Source: Butyrivibrio sp. XPD2002
GTDB lineage: Bacteria > Bacillota > Clostridia > Lachnospirales > Lachnospiraceae
DNA: 64,000 nt
Reading direction: 5' to 3'
Assembly (NCBI RefSeq): GCF_000423945.1
Contig: NZ_AUIY01000019.1
Location: forward strand, 1 to 64,000
The notes beneath the pieces are model-generated. The model was not told where the DNA came from. It ran no database searches and saw nothing but the letters and a program-made list of their open reading frames with translations. Shown piece after piece: positions 15,841 through 23,311 of this stretch; the first letter of the stretch is position 1; the number at the start of each line of letters is the position of its first letter. The translations under genes and the position numbers were made by a program.

Positions 15841-16537
15841 GCTTTTACGCTCCTTTCATGATTTTTTCGCTGGTTTCCAAAGGGAGCGGATCCCTTTGGC
15901 GGATGCAGAGTTGCTGCGTGCCAGTGGCACGCGTTTAGCAACGACCGAGCCGGAAGGCGAGACCTGCGCCTCTAGACTATTGGACGTAGGGAAAAGAAAT
16001 TATCCGGGGGATGATTTCTTTTTCTGAAGTCCGGTAGTCGGCTCCGGTGTGCAGAGGTTGGATAAACCTTTGCTGGGGGTTCCAAGGGGGCGAAGCCCAT
16101 CTGGCAAGTTTAGGAAGAGCCGAAAGGCCTCTTCCGGTGCAAATGTGGCTTGCCACTTTGCGAAACTTGCCATATTTTTCCATCGCCGATATGGCATTCA
16201 GTGTAGGGTCGGCTCGGCGGGCGATGGGGAAATATGTGGTCTTGCGATTTGCCCGGGCGAGAGATACCGATGCAGGGATGGAGAATGCTGCTATAGCTTC
16301 CGGCAGGAAGTGATAGTAGTATTCTTCATCTCTGTAAACAAAGAAGGAGCAAACAGTCCAGTGGACTATTTGCCCCTTCGAAGTGATCAGGTATCGAACG
16401 AACCGGGAAGAAATGAAATCGGTGCGAACTGCGCCGATTTCATTTCTGGTAAATCGCCTTGCTCCCATGAGCAAGAAATGTTTGGCATCAATCTGATGCC
16501 ATATGAATTTTATGGGTGGCACCAAAGTGATGCCATC
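15841..16537. other. structured non-coding region, candidate oriT / replication origin
   Basis: A 697-base gap, GC-rich compared with its flanks, packed with inverted repeats. 15877-15899: CCAAAGGGA/TCCCTTTGG. 15910-15942: GTTGCT..AGCAAC around CGTGCCA/TGGCACG. 16102-16172: TGGCAAGTTT/AAACTTGCCA enclosing two smaller hairpins (16113-16135 and 16145-16156). 16172-16235: 16-base arms with two mismatches. 16343-16379: 18-base arms whose two mismatches become G-U pairs in a minus-strand transcript. 16410-16446: 16-bp arms with loop GAACT. Next to mobC, the 15877-15942 hairpins are the best oriT candidates. The long open frames here look like noise. Confidence 0.6.
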
Positions 16538-16897
16538 TTAAAATTCATCAAGAAAGCTAAGAGCATCTTCACTGACAGCCCTATATTCATCTGTGAGTGA
16601 TGAATCCTTGGAGATTGCTGTTGTAATGTCTCTGGTTTCACAGGCAGGTATTTCTTTGATTTGCCTTATACCTGCTTCCAGTTTATTGGTGACCAGATCA
16701 GCAATTCTTTCCGCAATCATATTCCATGAACTGGTTTCAATGCTCTCGGCACTTACTGCCCCCTTACATATGAGCCTGAGTGCAACTGCATTCTTGGAAA
16801 TATTTTCCTCCTCAGAAATCCTTTGGAGTAATTCCCAGGCTTCTTTATCCTGAGGATTATCCATTCTGAATCTGATGCTTAATCTCTTTTCTGACAT
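16538..16897 (-). CDS. ParR-like partition adaptor
   Basis: A 119-residue protein with an N-terminal ribbon-helix-helix-like start (KRLSIRFRMDNPQDKEAWELL) and an acidic C-terminal tail, the usual plan of adaptors that bind a centromere and the ParM filament. It lies 22 bases after the ParM-like gene on the same strand, with GGAGGT before the ATG at 16897. Sequence similarity to named ParR proteins is weak, so the assignment rests on size, fold pattern and position. The centromere could be among the repeats downstream of this gene. Confidence 0.65.
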   Translation of the reverse strand: MSEKRLSIRFRMDNPQDKEAWELLQRISEEENISKNAVALRLICKGAVSAESIETSSWNMIAERIADLVTNKLEAGIRQIKEIPACETRDITTAISKDSSLTDEYRAVSEDALSFLDEF

Positions 16898-16919
16898 ACA
16901 ATACCTCCGGGAGGAGAGC

Positions 16920-17849
16920 TTACGCGCCCTTCCTCAGTATGTGCTGTGCATTGTAGAGTTCCTCGTAGCCCTTGGCTGTAGCACAGATGTCTTCAATGAT
17001 CTCTACACTTGAGGTATCATATTTTCCAAAATTTCTGATAAGGCATCCTCCGCCTCCAATGATGTGTAGCTTTACAAGCTCCGGATCATATTCGTATTCA
17101 CTGAGCTTATCGAAGATCATTTCAGTATATTTGACCGCCTCCCTGTGCATGACAACCTGAATCCTTTCTGACACTTCAGACGTTCCACTTATTAGAAAGT
17201 CTTCAATAACGCTCTCATCAGGAATCTTTCCACATTCAGCCTGTACTTCATTCATGATTTTTTTTACACACTCATGAACACCAATCTTATCGGTATATTT
17301 TTTGTCAGAGACTGGTCGGCCATTAGTGATGACCAGTGTGTTCATTGTTCCATTTCCGATATCTGCCAGCATGTGGACTCCTTTATAATCCTGGAGCGAA
17401 GCTGCTATAGCCGCATAGCCCTGAGGATAGATCGCCACATCGCAGATTCTGATGTGATAATACTGCCCGCAGTATCTGTAACTAACTTCCCTGCTTCTCA
17501 TCAGGTAATCCCTGAAGGAATCTTTCTGTTTTGACATCCAGTGAAGCGGAAGCCCAACTGCAAGTATCACATCTGCCGATCTTAAGCCTCTGAGTTCCAG
17601 TTCTTTTGCCACAGCAGCCAGAGTAAGGATATAGTAGTCATCGTCTGCATTCTTATTGGCTATGAATACCTTGTGACTTTCACCGATAGCGTAATACATA
17701 CCGTCAAGCTGCAACACATTTGTTGCTATAGCCGGATCCTCACTGTACTTCTTAACTCCACTCTTAAATACCATATTTCTCGTCTTCATGTTTCCATATC
17801 CGTGATCAACTCCGATCACTAACTTTCCATCAATATATAAATCTTTCAT
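16920..17849 (-). CDS. parM: ParM/StbA-like actin-type partition ATPase
   Basis: A 309-residue actin-like ATPase that would form filaments to separate copies of the excised circle. Seen motifs: phosphate 1 IGVDHGYGNMKTRN near residue 12, a YPQGYAAI segment, phosphate 2 MLADIGNGTMNTLVI near 160-175, and the adenosine motif HIIGGGGCLIRNF near 265-277. The TTG at 17858 is only one base after GGAGG, so the ATG at 17849 is preferred. It is followed by the ParR-like gene and preceded by the Rep-like gene. Family confident; filament function inferred. Confidence 0.85.
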   Translation of the reverse strand: MKDLYIDGKLVIGVDHGYGNMKTRNMVFKSGVKKYSEDPAIATNVLQLDGMYYAIGESHKVFIANKNADDDYYILTLAAVAKELELRGLRSADVILAVGLPLHWMSKQKDSFRDYLMRSREVSYRYCGQYYHIRICDVAIYPQGYAAIAASLQDYKGVHMLADIGNGTMNTLVITNGRPVSDKKYTDKIGVHECVKKIMNEVQAECGKIPDESVIEDFLISGTSEVSERIQVVMHREAVKYTEMIFDKLSEYEYDPELVKLHIIGGGGCLIRNFGKYDTSSVEIIEDICATAKGYEELYNAQHILRKGA

Positions 17850-17884
17850 ACCTTTCAATCCTCCATTTTTTCTGAAATTTGTTT

Positions 17885-18661
17885 TTAGTTACATAAGAGC
17901 AGTCTTTCCAACTCTTCATAGTCATACTCATTCTGCTGAAAATTGCAGAAGGCATTCTTTTTGGGCTGGGCTCCCGGCATTGTCACGGGACGGTTCAGCC
18001 TTTCCCTGCACCAGGCCCTGATGGTATCGTGGTTAAGGCATCCCTTATAACCATGATCCCTGATACGCTGTATCTGATAGTCAACACTTGCTTTGCCAAA
18101 CTCCTTTATCAGATCTTCATATTCATCATCTGTGAGTGTGTCCTCCTTACTACACACTTCTTTAGTATTAGATTTATAGTTATTAGATATATTATTAATA
18201 TATTGTGGCGGATTCTCCGGCTGCGGTTTTTCCGCATACGGGTTTACCGCATCCGGATTTTCAGGACACGGTGAAGTCTCTGGTTTTCTCGGGAATTCTT
18301 TGATCACTTTCCTTGACCGATCAACTAGATCAGTGGAATCGGTGGGCTGTGTTGGCTCAGTAGGCTTTACCGGTGTCTCATGGACCTCAAGAATAGTAGA
18401 GTCAAACTTGCCTCCACCATCCCTGCTCTGTTCTCTTGTGATATACCCTTTATCAATAAGACTGTTCAGGGTCTTGGATACCTTGTCTTTTCCATCCGGA
18501 AGTATCTGGCATAACCCTTTAATTGTGAGCTGCCAACTGTCCGGTAAGGATAAAAGAGTCAGAAGCATACCACGTTCCGCAAGTGATAAATGTCTGTCTC
18601 TCATAATATTTTGGGATACCATTGTGTAGTTTCCCTGAGTTTTGTTTTTTAATACTGCCAT
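17885..18661 (-). CDS. Rep-like winged-helix protein, putative replication initiator
   Basis: From the start MAVLKNKTQGNYTMVSQNIM, the first 90 residues form a winged helix like those of RepA_N/DnaD-type initiators and related regulators (ERGMLLTLLSLPDSWQLTIK and KVSKTLNSLIDKGYI). A Pro/Thr/Glu-rich linker (about 95-165) leads to a C-terminal domain with YQIQRIRDHGYKGCLNHDTI. The frame is open from 18712, but AAAGGAG stands eight bases before the ATG at 18661, and the upstream part is a structured leader. The position upstream of parM fits a replication role; it could instead be a regulator. Confidence 0.65.
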   Translation of the reverse strand: MAVLKNKTQGNYTMVSQNIMRDRHLSLAERGMLLTLLSLPDSWQLTIKGLCQILPDGKDKVSKTLNSLIDKGYITREQSRDGGGKFDSTILEVHETPVKPTEPTQPTDSTDLVDRSRKVIKEFPRKPETSPCPENPDAVNPYAEKPQPENPPQYINNISNNYKSNTKEVCSKEDTLTDDEYEDLIKEFGKASVDYQIQRIRDHGYKGCLNHDTIRAWCRERLNRPVTMPGAQPKKNAFCNFQQNEYDYEELERLLLCN

Positions 18662-18685
18662 TAAAAATGCTCCTTTACTTGCATT

Positions 18686-18741
18686 AAAAAAGAGCTCAAA
18701 AAAGCTCTCCATAAACCTTGTCTGAAAGTTTATAGAGAGCT
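18686..18741 (-). promoter_or_regulatory. transcription attenuator in the rep leader
   Basis: On the minus strand three segments compete. Segment 1 (18741-18728) pairs with segment 2 (18716-18703) over 14 bp with one G-U, an antiterminator. The last six bases of segment 2 (AGAGCT, 18708-18703) also pair with segment 3 (AGCTCT, 18696-18691) to make a hairpin followed by TTTTT (18690-18686), a terminator. This matches the plan of rep-gene attenuators in some Gram-positive plasmids. No antisense promoter was recognised. Confidence 0.6.
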
Positions 18742-18745
18742 AAAA

Positions 18746-18783
18746 ATCTACCATTTGTTCTACCAAAAATGTCTTATTCTACA
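18746..18783. repeat. TCTAC repeats near attR, possible integrase arm sites
   Basis: ATCTACCA (18746-18753), TTCTACCA (18758-18765) and TTCTACA (18777-18783). Two similar copies stand inside attL at 3746-3764. Confidence 0.35.
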
Positions 18784-18891
18784 TTTTATTCTGTGTTATC
18801 TTGTATTATTCTATAATCTTCGTATCGAAAAAGTCCTTTTAATAACAGTGTTTGGAACAAAATGGTACAAAACGGGAAATTCATATCCATA

Positions 18892-18935
18892 TTCGGGACG
18901 CAGAGGTCGCAGGTTCAAATCCTGTCACTTCGACT
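18892..18935 (+). other. attR: distal attachment site
   Basis: An exact 44-base copy of 3651-3694, the 3' half of tRNA-Pro plus two bases. It is not a tRNA gene by itself, as the 5' half is missing. Recombination with attL would release the element as a circle and restore one tRNA followed by its native terminator. Confidence 0.92.
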
Positions 18936-18943
18936 AACCTATT

Positions 18944-18986
18944 AACTCAGAAGCCCTTTATTTAAGCGGTTTCTGGGTTTTTTTAT
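18944..18986 (+). terminator. original tRNA-Pro terminator, displaced
   Basis: AACTCAGAAGCC (18944-18955) pairs with GGTTTCTGGGTT (18968-18979) with wobbles, then a T-run. It lies nine bases after attR, where the tRNA 3' end would sit before integration. The rest of 18987-19077 shows no gene. Confidence 0.7.
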
Positions 18987-19077
18987 TTTAGAACAATCTA
19001 TTTATTACTCTTTAACCTCTTTGTTCCCAAAAATGTTCCCCAAAAGACTATCAGCATTGCTAAGTCCTCAAAAAAAA

Positions 19078-19105
19078 TGGTACAGGCATATACACACCTG
19101 TACCA
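19078..19105 (-). terminator. terminator of the ROK-MmsAB-ChvE operon
   Basis: TGGTACAGG (19078-19086) pairs with CCTGTACCA (19097-19105); on the minus strand TTTTTTT follows. It lies 25 bases past the stop at 19131. Confidence 0.8.
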
Positions 19106-19130
19106 CTTATATTATTATGACAAAAAACTA

Positions 19131-20354
19131 TTAGTCCATAAGGGCCATACGATCAGGATCGTTTGCGAAAACTTCCTTAGCGTTGTCCTTTGTAACAACT
19201 GTAGGATCAAGCTCGTAGATCGGAACTTCCTTCTTGCCGTTGTCTGTTGTTACATCTGTAGCGGGCATTCCCTTACCGTCTCTAAGGTCGTTGATGATCT
19301 CGATTGACTTAGCAACAAGATCCTGTGTAGGCTTAGCAACTGTGCAGTACTGCTTGCCCTGCCATACCCATTCAACTGACTCGTTCTCTGCATCAAGACC
19401 TGTAACTACAGGATTAGGCTGACCTGCATCCTCACATGCTGTTACGATTGCTCTTGCGATACCATCGTTAGGAGAAAGAACACCGTCGATCTCTTTATCA
19501 GAGTAGTTACCTGCAAGAAGTGAATCCATACGCTTCTGAGCTTTAGCATTGTCCCAGTCCTCTGTAGCACACTGTGTGAACTCTGTCTGACCGGATACTA
19601 CAACGATGTTACCTGCATCAATTTCAGGCTGAAGAACTGACATAGCACCTTTGAAGAAGTTAGGAGCATTAGGATCAGCAGGGCCGCCACCGAAAAGCTC
19701 GATGTTGTAAGGGCCTTCGCCTTTTTCTTTCTTAAGACCGTCAAGGAGTGCCTGTCCCTGTAATTCACCGGTACGAACACTACCGAACTGAACTACGCCG
19801 TCAACTGCTTCTGTGTTCTCGATGAGGCGGTCATAACCGATTACATAAACACCGGCATCCTTAGCCTGCTCAAGTACGCTACCAAGCTGTGTTCCATCGA
19901 TAGGACCTACAACGATAACCTTAGCACCGTTCTCGATCATTGACTCGATCTGCTGTTGCTGCTGAGGAACCTTCTGGTCAGCTGCCTGAACTAAAGGCTT
20001 ATATCCTGCTTTTTCAAGCTCTTCTTTGAACATTGTCTCAGCTTCTTTCCAGTTCTGAGTTCCAAGCCAGGGAAGTGAAACGCCGATGGTAGCACCTTCC
20101 TCAAAGCCCTCTGTAGCTGCAGGAGTTGCCTCTGCCTCTGAATCTGAAGCAGTCTCTTCTGAAGATTCTGTAGCTTCTGTTGTATCAGCTGCTTCCTCAG
20201 TTGACTCAGCTTCAGTAGCTGTTTCTGTTGTAGCTTCTGATTTCTTTTCATCAGATGAACTTGATGAACCCTCGCGAGCTGAACTACATGCTGTAAGTGT
20301 AGTTGCTGTAAGAGCTACAGACAGCATCATTGCCATAATCTTTTTCTTTTGCAT
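19131..20354 (-). CDS. chvE: sugar ABC importer substrate-binding lipoprotein, ChvE-like
   Basis: Binds a monosaccharide outside the cell for the MmsA/MmsB importer. A signal peptide ends in a lipobox with LTACSS (Cys23), followed by a 60-residue Ser/Thr/Glu/Ala-rich linker (about 25-85) that would hold the domain off the membrane. The periplasmic-binding-protein type 1 domain starts at GATIGVSLPW and includes VVGPIDGTQLGSVLEQAKDA, DGVLSPNDGIARAIV and a Gln-rich helix. The family binds galactose, xylose, arabinose or fucose; which one is not clear. It is the last gene of its operon, unusual since the binding protein is often first. Confidence 0.87.
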   Translation of the reverse strand: MQKKKIMAMMLSVALTATTLTACSSAREGSSSSSDEKKSEATTETATEAESTEEAADTTEATESSEETASDSEAEATPAATEGFEEGATIGVSLPWLGTQNWKEAETMFKEELEKAGYKPLVQAADQKVPQQQQQIESMIENGAKVIVVGPIDGTQLGSVLEQAKDAGVYVIGYDRLIENTEAVDGVVQFGSVRTGELQGQALLDGLKKEKGEGPYNIELFGGGPADPNAPNFFKGAMSVLQPEIDAGNIVVVSGQTEFTQCATEDWDNAKAQKRMDSLLAGNYSDKEIDGVLSPNDGIARAIVTACEDAGQPNPVVTGLDAENESVEWVWQGKQYCTVAKPTQDLVAKSIEIINDLRDGKGMPATDVTTDNGKKEVPIYELDPTVVTKDNAKEVFANDPDRMALMD

Positions 20355-20396
20355 AACTTTCCTCCTTGGTAAATATAACCTTTTTTCTATTTAAGG

Positions 20397-20420
20397 CCGG
20401 CAGGCAGCGCTACCTGCCGG
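20397..20420 (-). other. intercistronic hairpin before chvE
   Basis: CCGGCAGG (20397-20404) pairs with CCTGCCGG (20413-20420), loop CAGCGCTA. No T-run of terminator strength follows. It may protect or adjust the level of the binding-protein part of the mRNA. Confidence 0.5.
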
Positions 20421-20472
20421 ATATGCCTTACAAATTTACAGATTCCTGTTTATCCTCAAAAAAGGAAATCTA

Positions 20473-21693
20473 TCAGTTCTTTGCTGCTTCCTTTGAAGGG
20501 AATAGTCTTCCTATAATAGAAGCTTTTCCTACCTTCTTGTTGTAAACATCAAATGCTACGGCAATAAGAAGAACGAGACCTTTGATAACCTGTGTCTTAT
20601 CAGCACCTACACCCATGAGCATAAGTCCGTTGTTAAGAACTGCCATAACCATACCACCGACCATGGTTGCAATGATGGTTCCAACACCACCTGAAACAGC
20701 TGCACCGCCGATGAATACTGATGCAATAGCGTCCATCTCCCACTGGTTACCATCAGCAGGCCCTGCTGCTGTAGATCTTCCTACGAAAAGAATTCCGGCA
20801 ACTGCCGCAAGCATGGACATATTCATCATTGTAAGGAAATATGTGCGGCTTACATTTACACCTGAAAGAGCTGCTGCACTCTTATTTCCACCTACTGCAT
20901 AGATGTGGCGACCAAATCTGGTTTTCTGTGTAATAATGTGATAAACGATAACAAGAATAAGGAGAATCAGTCCCGGTATCGGGAAGGAAGTTCCCTCTCT
21001 TCCTGTTCCATAGAGCCAGGTAAAGTAAGCTATTATCAGAGAAATCAGAACTGTTCTTGCTACTACAACCCATAAAGGCTGCTTTGCACCGGCGATCTGT
21101 CCGGAATTTTTGTACTTTCTGACTTCAATGATTATAAGAGCGATAATACCGATTATTCCCAAAACAAGCGTTGAATTATTCATTCCCGTAGATTTGGGTC
21201 CCCACTCAGGCATGTAGCCTGCTCCGAAAAATCTGAGTTCTTCAGGTGCAGGAACTGAGATGGACTGAGATATCCAGATAACTGCACCTCTGAACATCAT
21301 CATACTTCCAAGTGTTGTGATGAATCCCGGAATACCGAGCTTTGCAAGGAAAAATCCGTTCCAGGCACCAACAAGTGCTCCGATTGCAAGTGCAATGAGC
21401 ACTGCCAGATACCAAGGAAGATTTAATTCGCTTGCTGCCTTAGCCATTACCATTCCTGAGAAACCGGCAACACTACCAACTGACAGATCAATCTGACCTA
21501 TTACGATAACCATCAGCATGCCAAGCGCCAGAATAAGGACGTAAGCATTACCTGATAAAAGATTCTGGAAATTGGAAGAAGTGAGCATTCTTCCATCAGA
21601 TATAACATTGAATACAACAATCAGCACGGCCAGTGCCAGAACCATGGTGTACTGACGAAGGTCTTCCCCTAAAACCTGCTTAATATATTTCAT
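20473..21693 (-). CDS. mmsB: multiple-monosaccharide ABC importer permease
   Basis: A 406-residue inner membrane subunit of the MmsB/GguB/XylH family, with about ten hydrophobic helices. Family hallmarks seen: IVIGQIDLSVGSVAGFSGM near 65-83, AWNGFFLAKLGIPGFITTLG near 110-130 and the C-terminal GGAAVSGGVGTIIATMVGG loop near 330-350 that contacts the ATPase. An internal FPIPGLILLILVIVYHIITQ helix follows a longer loop typical of XylH-type members. It lies 27 bases after the ATPase gene. Substrate inferred from the family only. Confidence 0.88.
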   Translation of the reverse strand: MKYIKQVLGEDLRQYTMVLALAVLIVVFNVISDGRMLTSSNFQNLLSGNAYVLILALGMLMVIVIGQIDLSVGSVAGFSGMVMAKAASELNLPWYLAVLIALAIGALVGAWNGFFLAKLGIPGFITTLGSMMMFRGAVIWISQSISVPAPEELRFFGAGYMPEWGPKSTGMNNSTLVLGIIGIIALIIIEVRKYKNSGQIAGAKQPLWVVVARTVLISLIIAYFTWLYGTGREGTSFPIPGLILLILVIVYHIITQKTRFGRHIYAVGGNKSAAALSGVNVSRTYFLTMMNMSMLAAVAGILFVGRSTAAGPADGNQWEMDAIASVFIGGAAVSGGVGTIIATMVGGMVMAVLNNGLMLMGVGADKTQVIKGLVLLIAVAFDVYNKKVGKASIIGRLFPSKEAAKN

Positions 21694-21720
21694 GACTTTA
21701 AACCTCTTCCCTATTTGTTG

Positions 21721-23256
21721 TTAAGCGGATGTAACTGTCATTCGCTTCATTAGTGCTTCCTGATCAGCTTCCTCAGCTCTCAGTTCCCCTGTGATGGCTC
21801 CTTCAAAAATTGTATATATCCTGTCGGCTACCCCTAATAGCTCAGGAAGCTCTGAAGAAACCATTATGACTGCCTTCCCCTGATCGGCAAGTTCATGTAT
21901 CAGCTTGTAAATCTCATATTTTGCACCTACGTCAATACCTCTTGTAGGCTCATCAAGTATCAGCACATCCGGCTCTGTAAACATCCATTTTGATAGAACT
22001 ACCTTCTGCTGATTACCACCTGATAAAGTGCTTACTCCAACTCCGACGTCCTTGCATTTGATTCGAAGCGCCTTTCTGTACTCCTCAGATGCCTTAAGCT
22101 CTTTTGTCGAATCCAGAAGTCCGTTTGTCAGAATCTTGTCCATGTTGGCTGAAACTATGGTTTTTCTGATGCTGTCCAAAAGGTTAAGTCCCAGATTCTT
22201 ACGATCCTCAGGCACATAAGCTATTCCATGCTTTATGGCCGCCTGAACAGTTTTCAGCTTTACCTTCTTTCCCTTTATTTTGATTGTTCCTGATTTATAG
22301 ATTCCGTAGTTTTGCCCGAAAATTGAACGCATGAGCTCTGTTCTTCCTGCTCCCATGAGTCCCGCAAATCCTACGACTTCACCTGCGCGTACATAAAATG
22401 AAGAGTTTTTGCAGGCCATCCTGCCCTTGACTGCAGGATCCTCAATATTCCAGTTTGATACTTCGAAAATGACCTCTCCCGGATTGGACTTATGCTCCGG
22501 ATATCTGTTTTCAATCGAACGACCTACCATCGACCTGATGATCTTGTTCTCATCCACCTGTCCGGCTACTACTTCATAGCTTTCAACAGTCTGTCCGTCA
22601 CGGATAACCGTAACCGCATCAGATATTGCCGCAATCTCATTAAGTTTGTGAGATATCATGATACAGGTGATGCCCTTCTCCTTAAGACCTCTCATGAGTT
22701 CAAGAAGATTGGCCGAATCATCCTCATTAAGAGCTGATGTAGGCTCATCAAGTATGAGAAGCTTAACATTTTTGGAAAGTGCCTTCGCTATCTCAACAAG
22801 CTGCTGCTGTCCTACACCCAGGTTCTTAATAAGCGTATCAGGACTGATATTCAGCCCTACCTTGTCAAGAAGCTCCACTGTCCTTCTTCGCTGCTCTGTC
22901 CAGTCGATAAGTCCGCCATTTGTCAGCTCATTTCCCATGAAAATATTCTCTGTGATTGACAATTCCGGAATCATCGTAAGTTCCTGATGAATAATTGCAA
23001 TTCCTGTCTGCTCGGATTCCTTGATATTACGGAATTTCATCTCCCGCCCGTCAAAGATTATCTGACCACTATACGTCCCATAAGGATATACACCGGACAA
23101 TACCTTCATCAGCGTGGATTTACCGGCACCATTTTCACCACATATCGAGTGAATCGAGTCTCTTTTGACTTCGAGTGTTACATCTGAAAGTGCCTTAACC
23201 CCGGGAAACACCTTTGTAATTCCTCGCATTTCAAGAATTAAAGGATTTTCTTTCAT
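21721..23256 (-). CDS. mmsA: sugar ABC importer ATP-binding protein, two cassettes
   Basis: A 511-residue ATPase with two nucleotide-binding domains, as in MmsA, XylG and RbsA. First domain: Walker A GENGAGKST near residue 39, signature LGVGQQQLVEIAKAL, Walker B LLILDEPTSAL. Second domain: degenerate Walker A (GLMGAGRTEL) near 299, signature LSGGNQQKVVLSKW, Walker B VLILDEPTRGID. It energises uptake with MmsB and the ChvE-like binding protein. It sits 55 bases after the ROK repressor gene in the same operon. Confidence 0.9.
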   Translation of the reverse strand: MKENPLILEMRGITKVFPGVKALSDVTLEVKRDSIHSICGENGAGKSTLMKVLSGVYPYGTYSGQIIFDGREMKFRNIKESEQTGIAIIHQELTMIPELSITENIFMGNELTNGGLIDWTEQRRRTVELLDKVGLNISPDTLIKNLGVGQQQLVEIAKALSKNVKLLILDEPTSALNEDDSANLLELMRGLKEKGITCIMISHKLNEIAAISDAVTVIRDGQTVESYEVVAGQVDENKIIRSMVGRSIENRYPEHKSNPGEVIFEVSNWNIEDPAVKGRMACKNSSFYVRAGEVVGFAGLMGAGRTELMRSIFGQNYGIYKSGTIKIKGKKVKLKTVQAAIKHGIAYVPEDRKNLGLNLLDSIRKTIVSANMDKILTNGLLDSTKELKASEEYRKALRIKCKDVGVGVSTLSGGNQQKVVLSKWMFTEPDVLILDEPTRGIDVGAKYEIYKLIHELADQGKAVIMVSSELPELLGVADRIYTIFEGAITGELRAEEADQEALMKRMTVTSA

Positions 23257-23311
23257 TGCCGCCTTTAACCTCCCCTTATATCGCTAAAATATCAGAAATA
23301 CATATCCTGAA

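Larger units (their letters stand above)
3651..18935. mobile_element. integrated mobilizable element in tRNA-Pro (about 15.3 kb)
   Basis: Bounded by 44-bp direct repeats of the tRNA-Pro 3' half. Order of modules from the tRNA: integrase, excisionase, small protein, XRE repressor (divergent), AlbA_2/ATPase regulator, membrane XRE protein, broken unknown gene, lipoprotein operon, anti-sigma, ECF sigma, two related unknown proteins, coiled-coil membrane protein, relaxase, MobC, structured non-coding region, ParR-like, ParM-like and Rep-like genes. No VirB4, VirD4 coupling protein or other type IV secretion gene is seen, so it is better called an integrative mobilizable element than a self-transferring ICE. 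ParM/ParR/Rep suggest it can replicate and segregate as a circle after excision (inference). Confidence 0.9.

Noticed and set aside
15977-16600. Two long opposite-strand reading frames (182 and 183 residues) across the mobC-parR gap
   Set aside because: Neither has a credible ribosome site or a recognisable domain, their composition is odd, and the DNA is filled with inverted repeats. The region is better read as non-coding.
18892-18935. Second tRNA-Pro
   Set aside because: Only the 3' half from the anticodon loop onwards is present; it is the attR copy.
3651-18935. Full conjugative element (ICE)
   Set aside because: No VirB4-, VirB6- or VirD4-like gene is encoded in the element, so self-transfer is unlikely.
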